Assembly: GCA_963169105.1 (NCBI GenBank)
Contig: OY720636.1
Location: forward strand, 140,979,747-141,043,746
Length of the DNA stretch: 64,000 bases
Reading direction: 5' to 3'
Source: Ceriagrion tenellum
Taxonomy: Eukaryota; Arthropoda; Insecta; Odonata; Coenagrionidae
Shown: one piece after another, positions 1-11,447 of the stretch
Layout of the letters: each line of letters starts with the position of its first letter
Position numbering within the stretch: the stretch's first letter is position 1
The notes under the pieces: model-generated
Told to the model about the DNA's origin: nothing
The model's database searches: none
The model's input: only the letters and a program-made list of their open reading frames with translations
Made by a program: the position numbers and the translations under genes

Positions 1-119
1 TTCCTCTATTGTCATTAGTACTTCCTCATTTCTCATTCTATCCGTCTACTTCAACCTAACACTTAACAACTGTACATTCGAACAATATTTCTCTTAGATT
101 CGTACTGAGCATTCTCAAT
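1..119. other. Unannotated left edge
   Basis: AT-rich sequence with no recognisable gene. Its last 11 bases (109-119, GCATTCTCAAT) are the left target-site duplication of the SINE that follows. Confidence 0.6.
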
Positions 120-412
120 TGGATTGGACTTTGGGGAGGCGAAGGACAGCTAAGATCATTTGCGCCATAGGGGATAGGTAAGGGAGGAAGGGTGGATGGA
201 AACCCGGCGTCAGCATTAGCCTGCTCTTAACGAAATGCGCCAAGGCGACCACGGTTTAACGTCTCATCCGACAGACGGAGTACTTTACTTGAAGTGCCCT
301 CCACAAGTAGAGATCGGGTTTCCTCTGAAAAACATCCTCCTCTGCCGGGATTTGAACCCTGGCCGTCCGTATGGTTACTCAGTACTCTAACCACCACACC
401 AACCCGATCCCC
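120..412 (-). mobile_element. tRNA-derived SINE, family 1, copy A
   Basis: About 293 bp, read on the minus strand from the tRNA-like head (near 412) to a tail ending in TCCAATCC at 120. The head carries a pol III B-box-like GGTTCAAATCC on the minus strand (near 350) and a plausible A-box region. The flanks are a perfect 11-bp direct repeat, GCATTCTCAAT at 109-119 and 413-423, which is a target-site duplication and fixes both ends. Two more copies lie at 20039-21195 (interrupted) and 37836-38136. SINEs are non-coding and are mobilised by a partner LINE. The tail does not match the GTAGATG tail of the CR1 elements here, so the partner is probably another LINE. Confidence 0.9.
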
Positions 413-423
413 GCATTCTCAAT

Positions 424-1092
424 CGCGGGACCACTAAATGATTACAGATGAAAATGTAAATATTCGGGTGTTTAGGCCCTTGGATCTCGGTAAGGGGCTC
501 GGCTGGATCCACCGCTCCCTCGACACTTTCCCGTGGAATGCAGAGTTGGCTCTCTCTCGCCCAGCCTCCTCTACTCCCTGCCATACGGCTCCTCTCTCTC
601 TCTCGGTTTTCGGACCCCTAAAACCCCTCTTATCCTCACCCCTCCTTCCATATCTTCGTTTCCCCGCCCCCGCCGCGAGAGGAGGGGGTTGACGAACCCG
701 CCCCTCGCACGCCCACACCCCCCGCCCTCCCCACCCGCCTCCTCTCGCGTGCCAAAGGGTACGCTGCCCCCGCTCGCCGCCTCCGCCGTCGCTGCTGCCG
801 CCGCCGTAGGACGCGCCGTGCTCTCCGAAGATGAGATCCTGTTCGTCGCCTGTTATTATGCGAGCCAATCCGTGGGGGGGTTTTTCAATTGTATACACTT
901 TTGACACGGCCAGTTAACGTTTTAATAGTGCGTGTCTAAATCGGTGTCATCTCTGACAAAAGTTTTTTCCTCTTGCCGACCAAAATTTGTTGCGCCCATT
1001 GTAACGATTAATGTTACATTTTTGAATTTACTTTTAATTTCTTTCATAAAATTGCAGGGTCTTGGCGGGATTTTATCGGTTTTATTTGCTTG
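424..1092. other. GC-rich pyrimidine island and flank
   Basis: At 545-835 there is a C/T-rich island on the + strand with many CCTCC and CCGCC runs and CpGs. It opens frames in several phases on both strands, but none has a recognisable domain or splice context. It may be a CpG-island-like element or a 5' end of an unseen transcript. The remainder (840-1092) is ordinary AT-rich sequence. Confidence 0.4.
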
Positions 1093-1627
1093 GTAACGGT
1101 TGTTTATTAATATGCGTGAGGAAGTTTGATTGTCGTGCTGGTCCAGAGTAAACATGCTTTGATCCTGGAAGCATTTGAGGATTTACAAAGATATTGTTTG
1201 ATCATTAATTGGATTGATTTTCTTATTTTTATCATTCTTAGTGTCCCGTGGACTTAAGCGGTGATTTTTTAAAATCACCTGGCGCTATGAAAAATAAAAA
1301 GCCAAAGTAACTTGCTCTACCATCTAATTTTGGCACCCAACGTTGGGCGCCGAAATTTATATAACTCCAAATGTCTCTCAGTGCCTTGATGCTAGAGCAA
1401 GGGGGTTACTTTGGCTTTTTATTTCTCAGAGCGTCAAGTGATTTTGAAAAAAATCACCACCAGTCCACAGGACTAAGAATGATGAAAATGAGAAAATCAA
1501 CCAAATTTAAGATCAAAGAATAGCTTTATAAATCCTCAAAATTCTTCTAGGATCAAAATATGTTTACTCTGGACCAGCTCGACAATCAAACGCCCTCACG
1601 CATATTACTAAACAACAATACCTTTAT
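1093..1627. repeat. Long foldback (inverted repeat) element, ~530 bp
   Basis: The left arm (about 1093-1325) and right arm (about 1390-1627) are reverse complements over ~230 bp with scattered mismatches. Matching blocks include CTGGTCCAGAGTAAACAT, AAAAAGCCAAAGTAAC, GGTGATTTTTT and AATATGCGTGAGG. The centre (1326-1390) holds a smaller palindrome around GCACCCAACGTTGGGCGCC. No coding capacity is seen. This is the architecture of a foldback-type MITE; a transcript through it would form a long hairpin. The terminal duplication could not be fixed by eye. Confidence 0.85.
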
Positions 1628-2084
1628 ATGTTATTTGTTAGTGATTGTTTAAATAATGTTAAACTATGTATTGAAACAGATATCAACAGCTTTTGCGAAA
1701 AATTTGTGAATTTTTTTATTAGCCTGTAGCAACTAGCATACATATTTACATAGTTAAAGATCCTACTACCGGTGCTTAATAATGGATACTCGAGCTAATG
1801 TTTTAATATCCAACGAACCCATGCGATAATTGCAAAGTGAGTTGTATAATTGTATTTCTCGTTAAATTTGCGCTAGGCTCTACAATAAGCCAAATTTTTC
1901 AAATGTTCTATAACTTTTTTCTCTGTGGCTACAGAGCATAATGTCCCGGTCTATGGCCATTTCTCTGGGAACAACTCACTTTAAAAAGCTTAACCGGACA
2001 ATTATTTGTTTGATGGCAATGTTGGAATTTGAATTGTCCGCGACCTCCGTGAGAGAATTTTGAATTGGCCGGTCAACAATGGGT
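1628..2084. other. Unannotated AT-rich spacer
   Basis: No gene, RNA or clear repeat boundary recognised. The right part grades into the Penelope-like repeat that follows. Confidence 0.5.
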
Positions 2085-2250
2085 CTCAAGTATAAAAACC
2101 CGGCATGGACCTAACTCGGCAATCAGTCTTAGCCCTGATGACGATGCGAGAGTTTCTCATCGAAACGTTGGCCTTTAATAGCCTTACCCGGTGCCAAACC
2201 AGAGAATATTTTACTAATATTATTCGCCGGAAATGCCTACGATCTTTTAT
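2085..2250 (+). mobile_element. Penelope-like terminal repeat relic with hammerhead-like core
   Basis: A TATA-like AGTATAAAAACC (near 2090) is followed at 2135 by CTGATGA, a hairpin (CGAT...AUCG with an inner GAGA/UCUC stem) and GAAACG at 2162. This is the order of the conserved core of a hammerhead ribozyme, and Penelope-like elements are known to carry hammerhead motifs. Downstream, ACCCGGTG, GAGAATATTTTA and TTCGCCGGAAATGCCTACG match, with changes, repeats at 57736-57850 (minus), 55108-55185 and 29360-29460. Stems I and III were not convincingly drawn, so ribozyme activity is unproven. Confidence 0.55.
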
Positions 2251-2589
2251 CAGTTTATGATATTACTTTCAGTAAAATACTTACAACAGAATAATTATTA
2301 AGAAATGGCAAGCAAGTATTTTTGTATACATACATATACACATACCGATCACGACGTTCCCTTCCGGGGAAGTTTTGTATTCCCTCTTATTACTTATTTT
2401 GATATAAAAAACAAATCATGCATGGACTTGCATAACTCAGTGCAATTGCCCATGGATAACTCTTGACAATCAAATGGTAAATTTTCTCGTTGTCTCCTTA
2501 AACTTCTAAATGGAAGCGGACAAAAAATATTGAACATGGCCAAATGTGAAGCTAATTTACTCGGAAAGAGAAGATTTGAGTGTTCCTTT
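2251..2589. other. Unannotated spacer
   Basis: AT-rich, no gene or repeat recognised. Confidence 0.4.
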
Positions 2590-2960
2590 AAAATTTATAA
2601 ATTATAATGAATTAACAAATTTCGTATCAACTTTTTTCGTTCTCAGTCTATCCTCCTCTCTAGAACCAGTTGACCTTCTTTTGAAAATAGTGTCTCACAT
2701 GGAGCAGAGTTGTCTGGTATGAGCTATCGTGCATGCATTTGAAAAGCGTTTGAGATCTTTTATCACTCCACCATTTCAATGGATCAGCCTTTCTGGGAAA
2801 AAGTGGCCCCCGATGGTAATTGTCCTCCTCGGCGATTGATTCAGATTTAGTATTATAATCTTCGGTTGAGCCAGATACAGAATTCACAGTCACTGAATCC
2901 ACTTCGTTTGAAGCTCGGATCCAAATATGTGGCTTCCCAATAAATATAATTCTCATTGAC
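2590..2960 (-). pseudogene. hAT transposase C-terminal dimerisation region (relic)
   Basis: A minus-strand frame reads ADPLKWWSDKRSQ, the DPLxWW motif that opens the C-terminal dimerisation domain of hAT transposases. After a stop near 2663 the same frame continues with REEDRLRTKKVDTKFVNSL and FINFK, matching the family's '(R)xRLxPxxVxxLxFLxxN' ending. The TSVPSERVFS block expected between them is unrecognisable. It belongs with the BED-like region (4992-5231) and catalytic-domain relic (4080-4780) as one decayed element on the same strand in the correct N-to-C order. Non-functional. Confidence 0.7.
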
Positions 2961-3204
2961 TATACCCAGGCGCTTAATCACTTCCTCTTCCAGCGAACTT
3001 TGCACAGTTACAATGGGGGAGGAAGAGTCCTGCTATGGCTCAGTTGGCATTCTTGACAAATGCTGCTGTAGAATATCTTTGAACTAAACTACCTAAGAAA
3101 TTGATATTCCATTTCCGGTAATTAGCTCTTCTGGAATATGTTTGAATGGCTACAGAAATTATTTATTACGGAGGAGGGACAAACTACTAGCGGACAAGGC
3201 TAAG

Positions 3205-4082
3205 GCCGTTTTCGAACTTCCCTTGGTTCCTAGAGCTCATTGGGCGGAGATGACGTCAAATTCACGTGACCGCCCACGCCATATTGTCTTGATACACAGT
3301 AAAGAAGCCGAGTAAATGAAAATGCAGTTTTGTTATGCTCACTGTATGTTTACTTAGAATTCGGAGTGTGATTATATGAGCATGTATGGCAAATTGAAGT
3401 GAAGAAACTTTCAAATGGATGCTATTTTATCATTAGTTCGTATATTTATGTGATAGTAATTAATTTTTTGCGGACAAATTGATGAATTCGCTATATTTAA
3501 AGGATTTTCAAATGTGTTCTAATGTAAATGGTACTGCTGAAGTATTTGGTAACTAATAGTCCTGTGAATAATTCTATATATTGTAGATATTCCGTACTAT
3601 GTACTTCATTTAATCCACAAATTCTGTTTTCTTTGTTCCGAAAGGAAAAAATGCCCTCCTTAACAGAATCATGGTCAAATGAAAGTTACTCTCACGTATC
3701 TATAATTTCATCAGCAGCATTAGTTTTAACTAATGAACATCATAATTGTTAATAACGTTGAGCAATAGAGAGGTTTTACTGCAATCATCAGATAAGGGGG
3801 ACACTTAATCATTAGTGTAAATATAATTTGTTTTAAACTGAATTATGCTAGTTACTACGCATGTAGGTATTTTATCAGTCAGCAGTTGAAGATCAGCTGA
3901 TTAATTCTCTGCACCTTATGGATGTTTCTAAATCTGCCGAGTAATGCGTTTTACGAGATAATGGCCGCATGATATCTCTTCCACCGTAGAGCGGCTACGA
4001 ATGTGTCAAGTGAGGATTTCATCTAGGGATCAAGATAATTTGATTGGCTGTTAACTATGCGTTTGCCAATTTCGAAAACGGC
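3205..4082. mobile_element. Possible TIR-bounded insertion inside the hAT relic
   Basis: GCCGTTTTCGAA at 3205-3216 is repeated inverted as TTCGAAAACGGC at 4071-4082. The 878-bp segment falls between the hAT C-terminal part and its catalytic part, as expected for a later insertion. A short frame at 3528-3752 has no recognisable domain. No target-site duplication was found by eye, so the element could be a MITE or a chance pair of inverted 12-mers. Confidence 0.45.
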
Positions 4083-4780
4083 ATGAGAGCATTTTTCGTT
4101 TTTTCGATTCTTTGAAACTCTTCATAGGAGGAATTCCACCTCGTCACCACATCTTACTTTAGTGTAAGCACTGACTATCCCATTTGCACTTGCAAGGTTT
4201 TAAGTTTCAAAGATTCTTGGGTGCTGGCTTTAACATATAGGACTGTCGTTTTGACTTTGTTTTGAAGTTTTTGTATTTGAAACAATTCCCTTTTGCACTA
4301 TTTTATAAAGAGTGTCTGCGAAGAAGGACTGTGCCTCCAGAAACCTAGTCGCCCAGCAGAAATGATATTAGAAGCATTATCACTGACTACAACTGAAGCA
4401 GAGTCTTGAAGATTCCATTCATCTGAATCTTTCCCAATTGCACTTTGTAAATTCACTGCCGCACGGTTTTGCTGCAGGTTGCAGCTGCAGGGGCATCCTG
4501 GTTAAACATTCGAAACCACATTTTTCAGCTATGAAGTGAGCAGTATTGATTGGTATGATTCATTTACTATTTGCGTCCACCCATCAGTGGTAATGGCAGC
4601 ATTTTCACTCTGTTCTTAACCTTTTATTACTCTTTCATGAATTTTTAATTTAATTTAAGCAACATTGATGTGTATCCTCACCCCGTCTGAGAGTCCATGA
4701 TGTGACACTATAAATCACCGAATTGTTTTAATTGCCTTCGTCCGTGTTATGTTTTTTAATTGTATTATCTATTATTTGTA
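4080..4780 (-). pseudogene. hAT (ZBED-type) transposase, catalytic domain relic
   Basis: Reading the minus strand across several frameshifts and stops gives blocks typical of hAT transposases: LPLTTDGWTQIVNESYQS (near 4590-4550; the first catalytic Asp lies in TTDGW), then SASVVVSDNASNIISAGRL (near 4400-4350; the second acidic block, usually VTDNAANI), then KVKTTVLYVKASTQESLK (near 4260-4200), then a degraded DVxTRWNS-like stretch. hAT enzymes cut and paste DNA by a DDE mechanism. Multiple stops and frameshifts make this copy dead. It is contiguous with the BED-like region upstream and, after an insertion, with the C-terminus at 2590-2960. Confidence 0.75.
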
Positions 4781-4991
4781 ACTATCCATCACCATGATAC
4801 GATTTTATCGCGAATCGCTAACGCTTTGTCATGAAGGTGGCTATGTCTCTCGTGCTCTCACTACCGTACGATTCTTAGAGCCAAGGCAGAGGACAATTTC
4901 CGATAGCCACTCAGAAAAATAATTATAGAACTCGAAAAAGTTTTCTAATAGAGCCTAATATAGAATTAAACGAGAAAAACAATGGTGTAAC

Positions 4992-5231
4992 TCACATTTC
5001 TTTGAGCCCCTTGGTGCGTTTGATATTATACCATAAACTCGAGTATCCACATTTAAAAAATGTGATAGTGGGACATAGTGGGAGCACGCAGAGGCAGCCT
5101 ATTGATGAACTGACTTCGTTATTGCGGAAGTAGACAGGAATGCGCACGCTTGGACTGTCCAAGCGGGTGAATGGTGTCCCATGAAGATTGAAATTAAATT
5201 TGGCAAGGCCTTGTTTCGCGTTCTGACACAA
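4992..5231 (-). pseudogene. Degenerate BED zinc-finger region of the hAT relic
   Basis: A 79-residue minus-strand frame contains a VRIPVYFRNNE...CLCVLPLC..TITFFKCGYSSLWYNIKRTKG layout. It resembles the BED finger start (S-x-VW-x-YF), its CxxC pair, and the 'NTSxLWxHLKRxH' second half, with the final His replaced. Position and strand are right for the N-terminus of the hAT copy. Assignment rests on motif spacing only. Confidence 0.5.
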
Positions 5232-6189
5232 GTCATCAGTGTGCCGCGTTTGTCACGCGAGTTTCCCACCGCTGCCTCAATCGAACTCCCCTGTTTTTAA
5301 AGGAATAATCATATCAGTAATTACGTAATGACTCATTCCTATTCGAGGCTTTGACTTATGTATTCACTTCACGCCGTGCGCCGACAACTCACCGGTGAAA
5401 AATTTCTTGCCGATTTTGTAAAAATAATACTGTTTTAGTGCACGGCAGGAACTAAGAGACCCCCATATGCATTCATTACCGTGGAAACTTTAGGAAACTA
5501 GCGGGATCGATTTAAAATCACTTGAACCGAGGTTTATCGGAATAACATGGACAATTACTGCTAACAATTTCTATCCGTATCAACGAAAGTAAAAAGATAA
5601 ATCACCAGGAAATGTTGAAGACTAAAAGATTTCGCTGATTGTGGTCTGAATGAAGGTAAATTTGATTGTTCCAGGCTTGACTTCGTGGAAGTAAAGGGCA
5701 TCCGTATTCTCCCAGCCAGACTGATGGATTTAAGCTGGGTAAATGAAGGTATTTAATATGGATTTATTTTGCTTATCTGAAAAAGTAAAATCCATAATGC
5801 GCAGTTTTTAAGGAATAAATTTAATCAGTGTGAAAATACTTCACGCACTAAATTTGGTAGTGGGCTATCGTTATTTCTAAAGAATTACTTTCTTTGGATT
5901 TTCAGTCAAACAAAATGGCAGTTGCATTTGTAAAATTAGTAGAATGGATCTGAAATGTCTTTTTTTAAATTACCAACCATAAATGAAGCGGAAAAAACCG
6001 GATCTGTCGGAAAAATCATTTGTACCGCATTTCATAATAATTCGATGGAATATGCACATATTATCTGTCCTTCCTCACCTATCTCTAGTGTCCTTGATGT
6101 GAAAGCCAGTTACCACCCGCCGTCAGCCCCATAGCCATTCCCGGCAGGAAATAATCTGCTAGGCCTTCAGCGTTTTTTTATTTTTTTTT
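5232..6189. other. Unannotated AT-rich spacer
   Basis: No gene or recognisable repeat. It ends in a T-rich tract at 6172-6190, next to the 5' end of the CR1 LINE. Confidence 0.5.
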
Positions 6190-6207
6190 AAAGGGTTTGA
6201 GATTAGG

Positions 6208-7170
6208 ATGACTCCCTTTAGGTCTGCTCTTAACCTCCTCAGAGGCACACCCGATTGCGAGTCCTTAGGGGCGCGGATCGCTGGGCTTGAGAGGACGGTG
6301 GACGAGCTCCGTGCCCTGGTGGAGCGGTTGGTGGCAAGTCCTGGAAGGTCGCGGGGGAATGGGGATGACCCAACACCCTCCAAACGTGTCAAGGTCCGGG
6401 GAAGCTCGGGCACTGTCACGGGATGGAGGGTGGAGGAACTTCCCCAGACTTCCGTGCCTCCGGAGGAGTCTCCCCGTTGCTTCGGACGCATGCATTGTGG
6501 CCTCAAGGCCCCATGCCCTTGCCAATCCTCGAGGAAACGAGCCTGAGACAACGGAACAAAACGAAACCCTGAGACATTGGAAATAGAGCTGGGAGGTGGG
6601 TCACCGAGTGGGAGTCGAGAGGCAAGGGAGGGAATTGTAGTCATAGGTAGTTCTTATGTCCGTCGTATAGTGGCCCCACTGCGTGGTAAGGCCCGAAGGG
6701 AAGGAGACGATGTACGGGTCACCTCCTGGTGTATACCAGGAGGAGAGGTGGCACAGATGACGAAGGCGATGAAGTCGGCTGTCAGGGGCACGAACTACTC
6801 TAGGTTGCATGTAGTGGCCCATGTTGGGACCATTGACATTGTGGATCGGGGATCAGAGGAGATTTTAGACTCTGTGAGAGATCTATGCTCCGAGTTCCGT
6901 AGTATTAGCAGCGGCTCTGGAACAAAGATGAGGCTCACGATATGCAGCTTGGTACCAAGAACGGATCGGGGTTCGACGGTTTGGAGCCGAGTGGAAGGCA
7001 TAAACCAAAGGCTCAGTGATGTCTGCGGGTGCGTAGGAGCTGGGTTCTTGGACCTTAGGCCGGTGCTGGATTCGTGTCGAGTGCCATTAAATCGCTCGGG
7101 TGTCCATTATACGTACGAGGCATCGCAGAAGGTAGCGCGCAGCATATTTGAGCATACCCAGCGAGTTTAG
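6208..7170 (+). pseudogene. CR1 ORF1: coiled coil plus SGNH (GDSL-like) esterase, frameshifted
   Basis: From ATG 6208 the frame gives a heptad-like helix (LGARIAGLERTVDELRALVERL), typical of the oligomerisation segment of ORF1 proteins. After two frame changes (near 6500 and 6580) a 197-residue frame (6577-7170) carries an SGNH-hydrolase layout: VVIGSSYVRRI (block I, normally GDS; the Asp is Ser here), HVGTIDI (block III, normally GxND; Asn is Ile) and RSGVHYTYEASQKVAR (block V, normally DGVH...; Asp is Ser, His kept). The enzyme type hydrolyses ester bonds, and its role in CR1 is unclear. Lost catalytic positions and frameshifts show decay. Confidence 0.8.
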
Positions 7171-7517
7171 CCAAGACGGTAGGCGAGAGAGTAGGTCAGT
7201 TAGTGGGAACAAAATCGGTGCATTTCCAGAAAGTCAGATAATAAAGAATACACAAAGTTTAGGGCCTAGGAAAAGCTTGATAGAAGACAATAAATTAGAA
7301 ATGTTTAGGGTGGAGAGTAGGATAATGATTAATCAAATAGTGGGTTATTAAATAACGGGATCGCCGTAAATAATAGTAGCAGGGAGAGATCTGTTAGAAA
7401 TCAGAATAGCTTAGTATCTGAGTTAAATACAAGCGGCTCAGGCTCATCAATAAATGCTTCCATTAAAGTATTAAAATATTCTAAACAAGGACACAATAAG
7501 TGAAATCAAAAGGATTC
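7171..7517 (+). other. CR1 inter-ORF spacer
   Basis: Short A-rich linker between ORF1 and ORF2 with stops in all + frames. No separate gene. Confidence 0.6.
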
Positions 7518-10180
7518 AATGTCCATTGTGGTAGTCAATTGCCGTAGTATAGAAAACAAAGTCGTCGAGTTTCACCATCTCAAGCACGGACGCTGATGTA
7601 GTGATAGGAACAGAAAGCTGGTTGTCGAGTGAAATTTCGGATAGCGAGATCTTTCCAAACTCTTATGCAATATATAGAAAAGACCGATTAGCGAAAGCAG
7701 GAGGTGGTGTGTTCATAGCTGTAAAAGACGAGATTGTAAGTTGAGCCGAAATATTTCCAGAAAATGATGTAGAAAGTGTGTGGTGTTCCATCAAGTGCTC
7801 GTCGAAAAGAATTTTTATATGCGCATTTTACAGGCCACCCCATTCAAGTTTAAACAACTGTTTACAGTTAGAAAAACAGGTGAAGCATTTCAATAATCAA
7901 AACAACGAATTTAATATTATTATTGGTGGTGATTTCAACACTCCCTCGATAGACTGGATGACGTATAGTTTCAAAAATGGCGGAAAAGATAAGGAGTTGT
8001 GCGACACTCTTCTCTATACACTAACATCAAACTCTTTGCGTCAATTAGTAACAACACCCACGAGAGGAAAGAACGTTTTAGATCTTTTGGCAACAAATAT
8101 ACCTGAAAGCGTCCTTAATGTTAAAACAGTGAACGGAATTAGTGACCAAAAAGCAGTTAGTGCTAAATTTGATATAAATACTAACAAAAGGGTAGCCACA
8201 AAAAGAAAAGTCTACTTATACCACAGGGCGGATTTTGATTGCTTAAAAAAGGAACTGTCAACCTCCTAAAACAAGTTTAGCGATATAATCCAAAACCATA
8301 CTATAAATGACGCGTGGAATACTTTAAGCAACATCACGTGACTAGCCATTAATAACGTAATACCAAGTAAACTGAAAAAAGTCAACACGGAACCTTGGTG
8401 GTATAATGCAGATGTCCGAAAATCCCTCAAGCGACAACGAAACTTGCACGCGAAAATTAAGAGCGCCCTTCAGCATCTACACGACGAGGAACTTATGAAA
8501 ATTTATGATAAATATAAGAGAGCAAAAATAATTGCAAAAGCAGTCTTTAAAAAAGCACTAATGGAATTCAACAGTAAAATATTAGGTGAATATTTGGAAT
8601 ATAACCCTAAGGCATTTTTGGTCTTACGTGAGGGAGGTTCAAGGGAATAAATCTACAGTAACGTTACTGAGAAACGGTCGAGGAGAAAGAGTTAGCGATA
8701 CATTAGATAAAGCTAATACCCTTAACACATTTTTTCAAAGTGTCTACACTTCATGCCCTCAGAATAACACCGCGATATTGCCTCGCTTATACAAAGATCC
8801 AATGCAGTCCATAAATATTTCTTGTCGCGGCACAGAAAGTCACTTAAAATTCATTAACTCCAAGAAAGCATCTGGTCCCGATGAAATTCCCGCCCGAGTG
8901 TATAAAGAATTAACGTCAGAAATAGCACCGTAGTTGAAAATAATATATGAAAAATCTCTTGCAGAACATCGTGTCCCTTACGATTGGAAAATCGCGAACG
9001 TTACCCCTATCTTTAAGAGCGGCGATATGAAAGATCCCAGTAACTTTAGACTTATCTCCCTCACGTCCATATCATGCAAAGTATTAGAACATATAATCGT
9101 CAGCACAATTATGAGGTATTTTGATAGTTAGAACTTGTTAATTCAAAACCAACATGGATTCCGAAAATGCAGGTCCTGTGAAACCCAGCTAGCTCTTTTT
9201 CTGCACGACGTTCTTTCCTCAGGAGGAAGGCTCACCCAGGTAGACGCGATATTTTTTTATTTCAAAAAAGCTTTCGATAAAGTTCCGCATTCAAAATTAA
9301 TTGTTAAGCTAAGAGCCTATGGAATACATCACGATATAATATGCTGAATTGAAGATTTCTTAAGTAACCGCGAACAGAGGGTAGTTCCAGATGGCATTAG
9401 TTCAGATACAGTTAAAGTCACATCCGGTGTACTCCAGGGAAGTGTCATTGGTCCCTTATTATTCCTTTTGTATATTAATGATATCACAACCGTCGTTGCC
9501 AGTAAAATTCGTCTTTTTGCGGACGACACAGTATTGTATAGGGATATTAATACAGAGTCTGATAGAATTGCGTTGAAGAAAGGCTATAAGCGGATGGTGC
9601 GACACTTGGTAGCTAGAATTAAATGTTAATAAGTCCGTTGTTATGAAATTTTGGAGGAAGAGTAGCTTAACCAACGAGAGGTACACAATTAATCAATCCG
9701 AACTAATAAATGTAGAGTCAGTAAAGTACTTAGGAGTGACCCCTACTCAGGACTTGTCGTGGGGGAAGCATATACGAGAAATTTGTGGACAGGCAAGTCG
9801 TAAATTAGGATTTATCAAAAGAATACTAGGAAAGTGTGACGAGAAGGTAAAGGAGCGATGTTATTTTTCTCTTGTTAGACCCCACTTGGAGTACGCCGCT
9901 AGCATATGGGACCCTTATGAAGTAGGACTAGTTTCAAATATAGATCGCATACAGCGGAGGGCAGCTAGATTTGTTAAAAATTGTTATGATAAACATAGTA
10001 GTGTTACAAAATTATTGAGGGAATTAGGGTGGGAACCTCTATCCAATCGAAGGGAGAAATATAGGTTAAATCTTTTGAGAAATTTTGATGTAGACTATTT
10101 TTTGCCCGACGTTGAAAATATTTTGCTAGAACCTAACTATTATGGTAGGAACGATCACAAGAAAAAATTAAGGAAATAGA
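7518..10180 (+). pseudogene. CR1 ORF2: AP-like endonuclease and reverse transcriptase, inactivated
   Basis: It starts with MSIVVVNCRSIENK (endonuclease motif I, SxNxRS), then GTESWL, FYRPPHSS and IIIGGDFNTPSIDW (GDFN motif, near 7926-7960), ending in ISDQKAV (normally SDH). The RT follows: KKASGPDEIPA, PSNFRLISLTSISCK, QHGFRKCRSCETQL, the catalytic block IFFYFKKAFDKVPH (9250-9290; the usual Asp is Tyr, codon TAT at 9258), GVLQGSVIGPLLF and intact FADD (9516-9527). The C-terminus YLGV...RPHLEYAASIWDPY...RIQRRAARFV runs to 10180. Disruptions include a frameshift near 7590 and stops at 7742, 8267, 8931, 9129 and 9345. The protein would nick target DNA and prime reverse transcription. Confidence 0.92.
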
Positions 10181-10575
10181 TTGCAGAACCGATAGATTTA
10201 AAATGTCATTTTTCCACGTACAATAAGGGACCATAATAGTTGTGATAGATCATTTCTAGGATACTGACTATGTTAAATAGGATTTTTTCAGTAGTGCTAA
10301 ATGTCTAAACCTGAACTGTAGATACTAACCTCTCATGCAATCTCATGATACACTCCTGCATGTCGTAGTACCTTGTAGTGCCATTATCTGTCACATTAAT
10401 AATACTAACCAGTAGTTATATCTTGAGTAGTGTACTGCATGGTAGCATGTTCCTCTACGTATCACTCTCCTGGTTGTGGTTGAATTGAACTGGGATGAGT
10501 GCTGCATGCCTGGTGTGGAATCACCCCGTGCCACACACCCTAGTGGTGGCTTGTACGGTGTGTCGTAGATGTAGA

Positions 10576-11447
10576 TGTATCTTCGAAGTACAAAATAATT
10601 TATTTAATGGTTTATAACAACTATCATGGTATCACGCATACTCTGATAAGATATTTAAACAGAATTCCGCTTAAATATCGAAGACCGCACTGAAAACTGA
10701 AGTCATAACATTCTTTAATTGAATGAAGGATAAAATGTTAACCATTGTAAATGTGAATTCTTGACTCATTTCCATTACTGCGTATTTGGCGAGTTACAGC
10801 ACAAAAAACATGTATTAAAGTGATGTGGCCGTAGAAATGTTTTTTGTCTTACTTGAAAAAGTATTAAAATGTGCCCTCAATGACCCCACAGCTTTAGCAC
10901 CTGTAACCTTCACGAGTGATTGGTTATCTAATGCGTATGTTTTCCTTTTCCGCAGCCAGTGAAATATCAAATCCTAGTGGGAGTGCGTTATTCGGGTGGG
11001 GTGAGTATTGCGTCGCAGAGTGGCGTTTTGCGTCAAGCCGGTGAAATCCCGGTCGGATGGAAGTATGGGAAGAATGTGACGTTGGAAGCTGTCGCGTCTG
11101 AATGAGTTGGGACACTCCCGACGGCGAAGTGAAAGTGGAGATCGGTATGCACGGCGCAAAAATGCGGCAGTTATCGCGGAGACGGGAGTGTGCTGCGTGT
11201 TCCCGTGTGTGCGTGCGCCTGCTCGAGGGCTCGTGAGTTGGTCGACGTTGCGTAGGCTTGCGTGCGCGGGGGCCTAATTTTTAGAAATACACTTCTCTCT
11301 TGAAGGTTCGATATCATCGTAACCTGTAGGGCCGTCGAAAGAACGACTGAATATGAAATGGAAGCTATGTGCCAGTGAAGATAAAAAATGATAATGCAAC
11401 AGGAGTACCGGAAAGAGAAGTATCAGGCGCTATATGTCGGAATTATT
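10576..11447. other. Unannotated spacer with a CpG-rich patch
   Basis: AT-rich, then relatively CpG-rich at 10980-11270. No supported exon or RNA gene. A promoter-like CpG patch is possible but nothing else supports it. Confidence 0.4.

Larger units (their letters stand above)
6190..10575 (+). mobile_element. CR1-clade non-LTR retrotransposon, near full length, inactive
   Basis: A ~4.4-kb LINE with ORF1 (coiled coil plus SGNH esterase), ORF2 (endonuclease plus reverse transcriptase) and a ~390-bp 3' UTR ending in the repeated unit GTAGATGTAGATG at 10563-10575. ORF1 with an SGNH esterase is characteristic of the CR1 clade. The same 3' UTR is present at 52598-53035, and the same terminal unit at 21074-21086, 22261-22273 and elsewhere, so this copy gives the family reference for the window. 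Frameshifts and stops in both ORFs show it is dead. No flanking duplication was found, which is usual for CR1. Confidence 0.9.
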
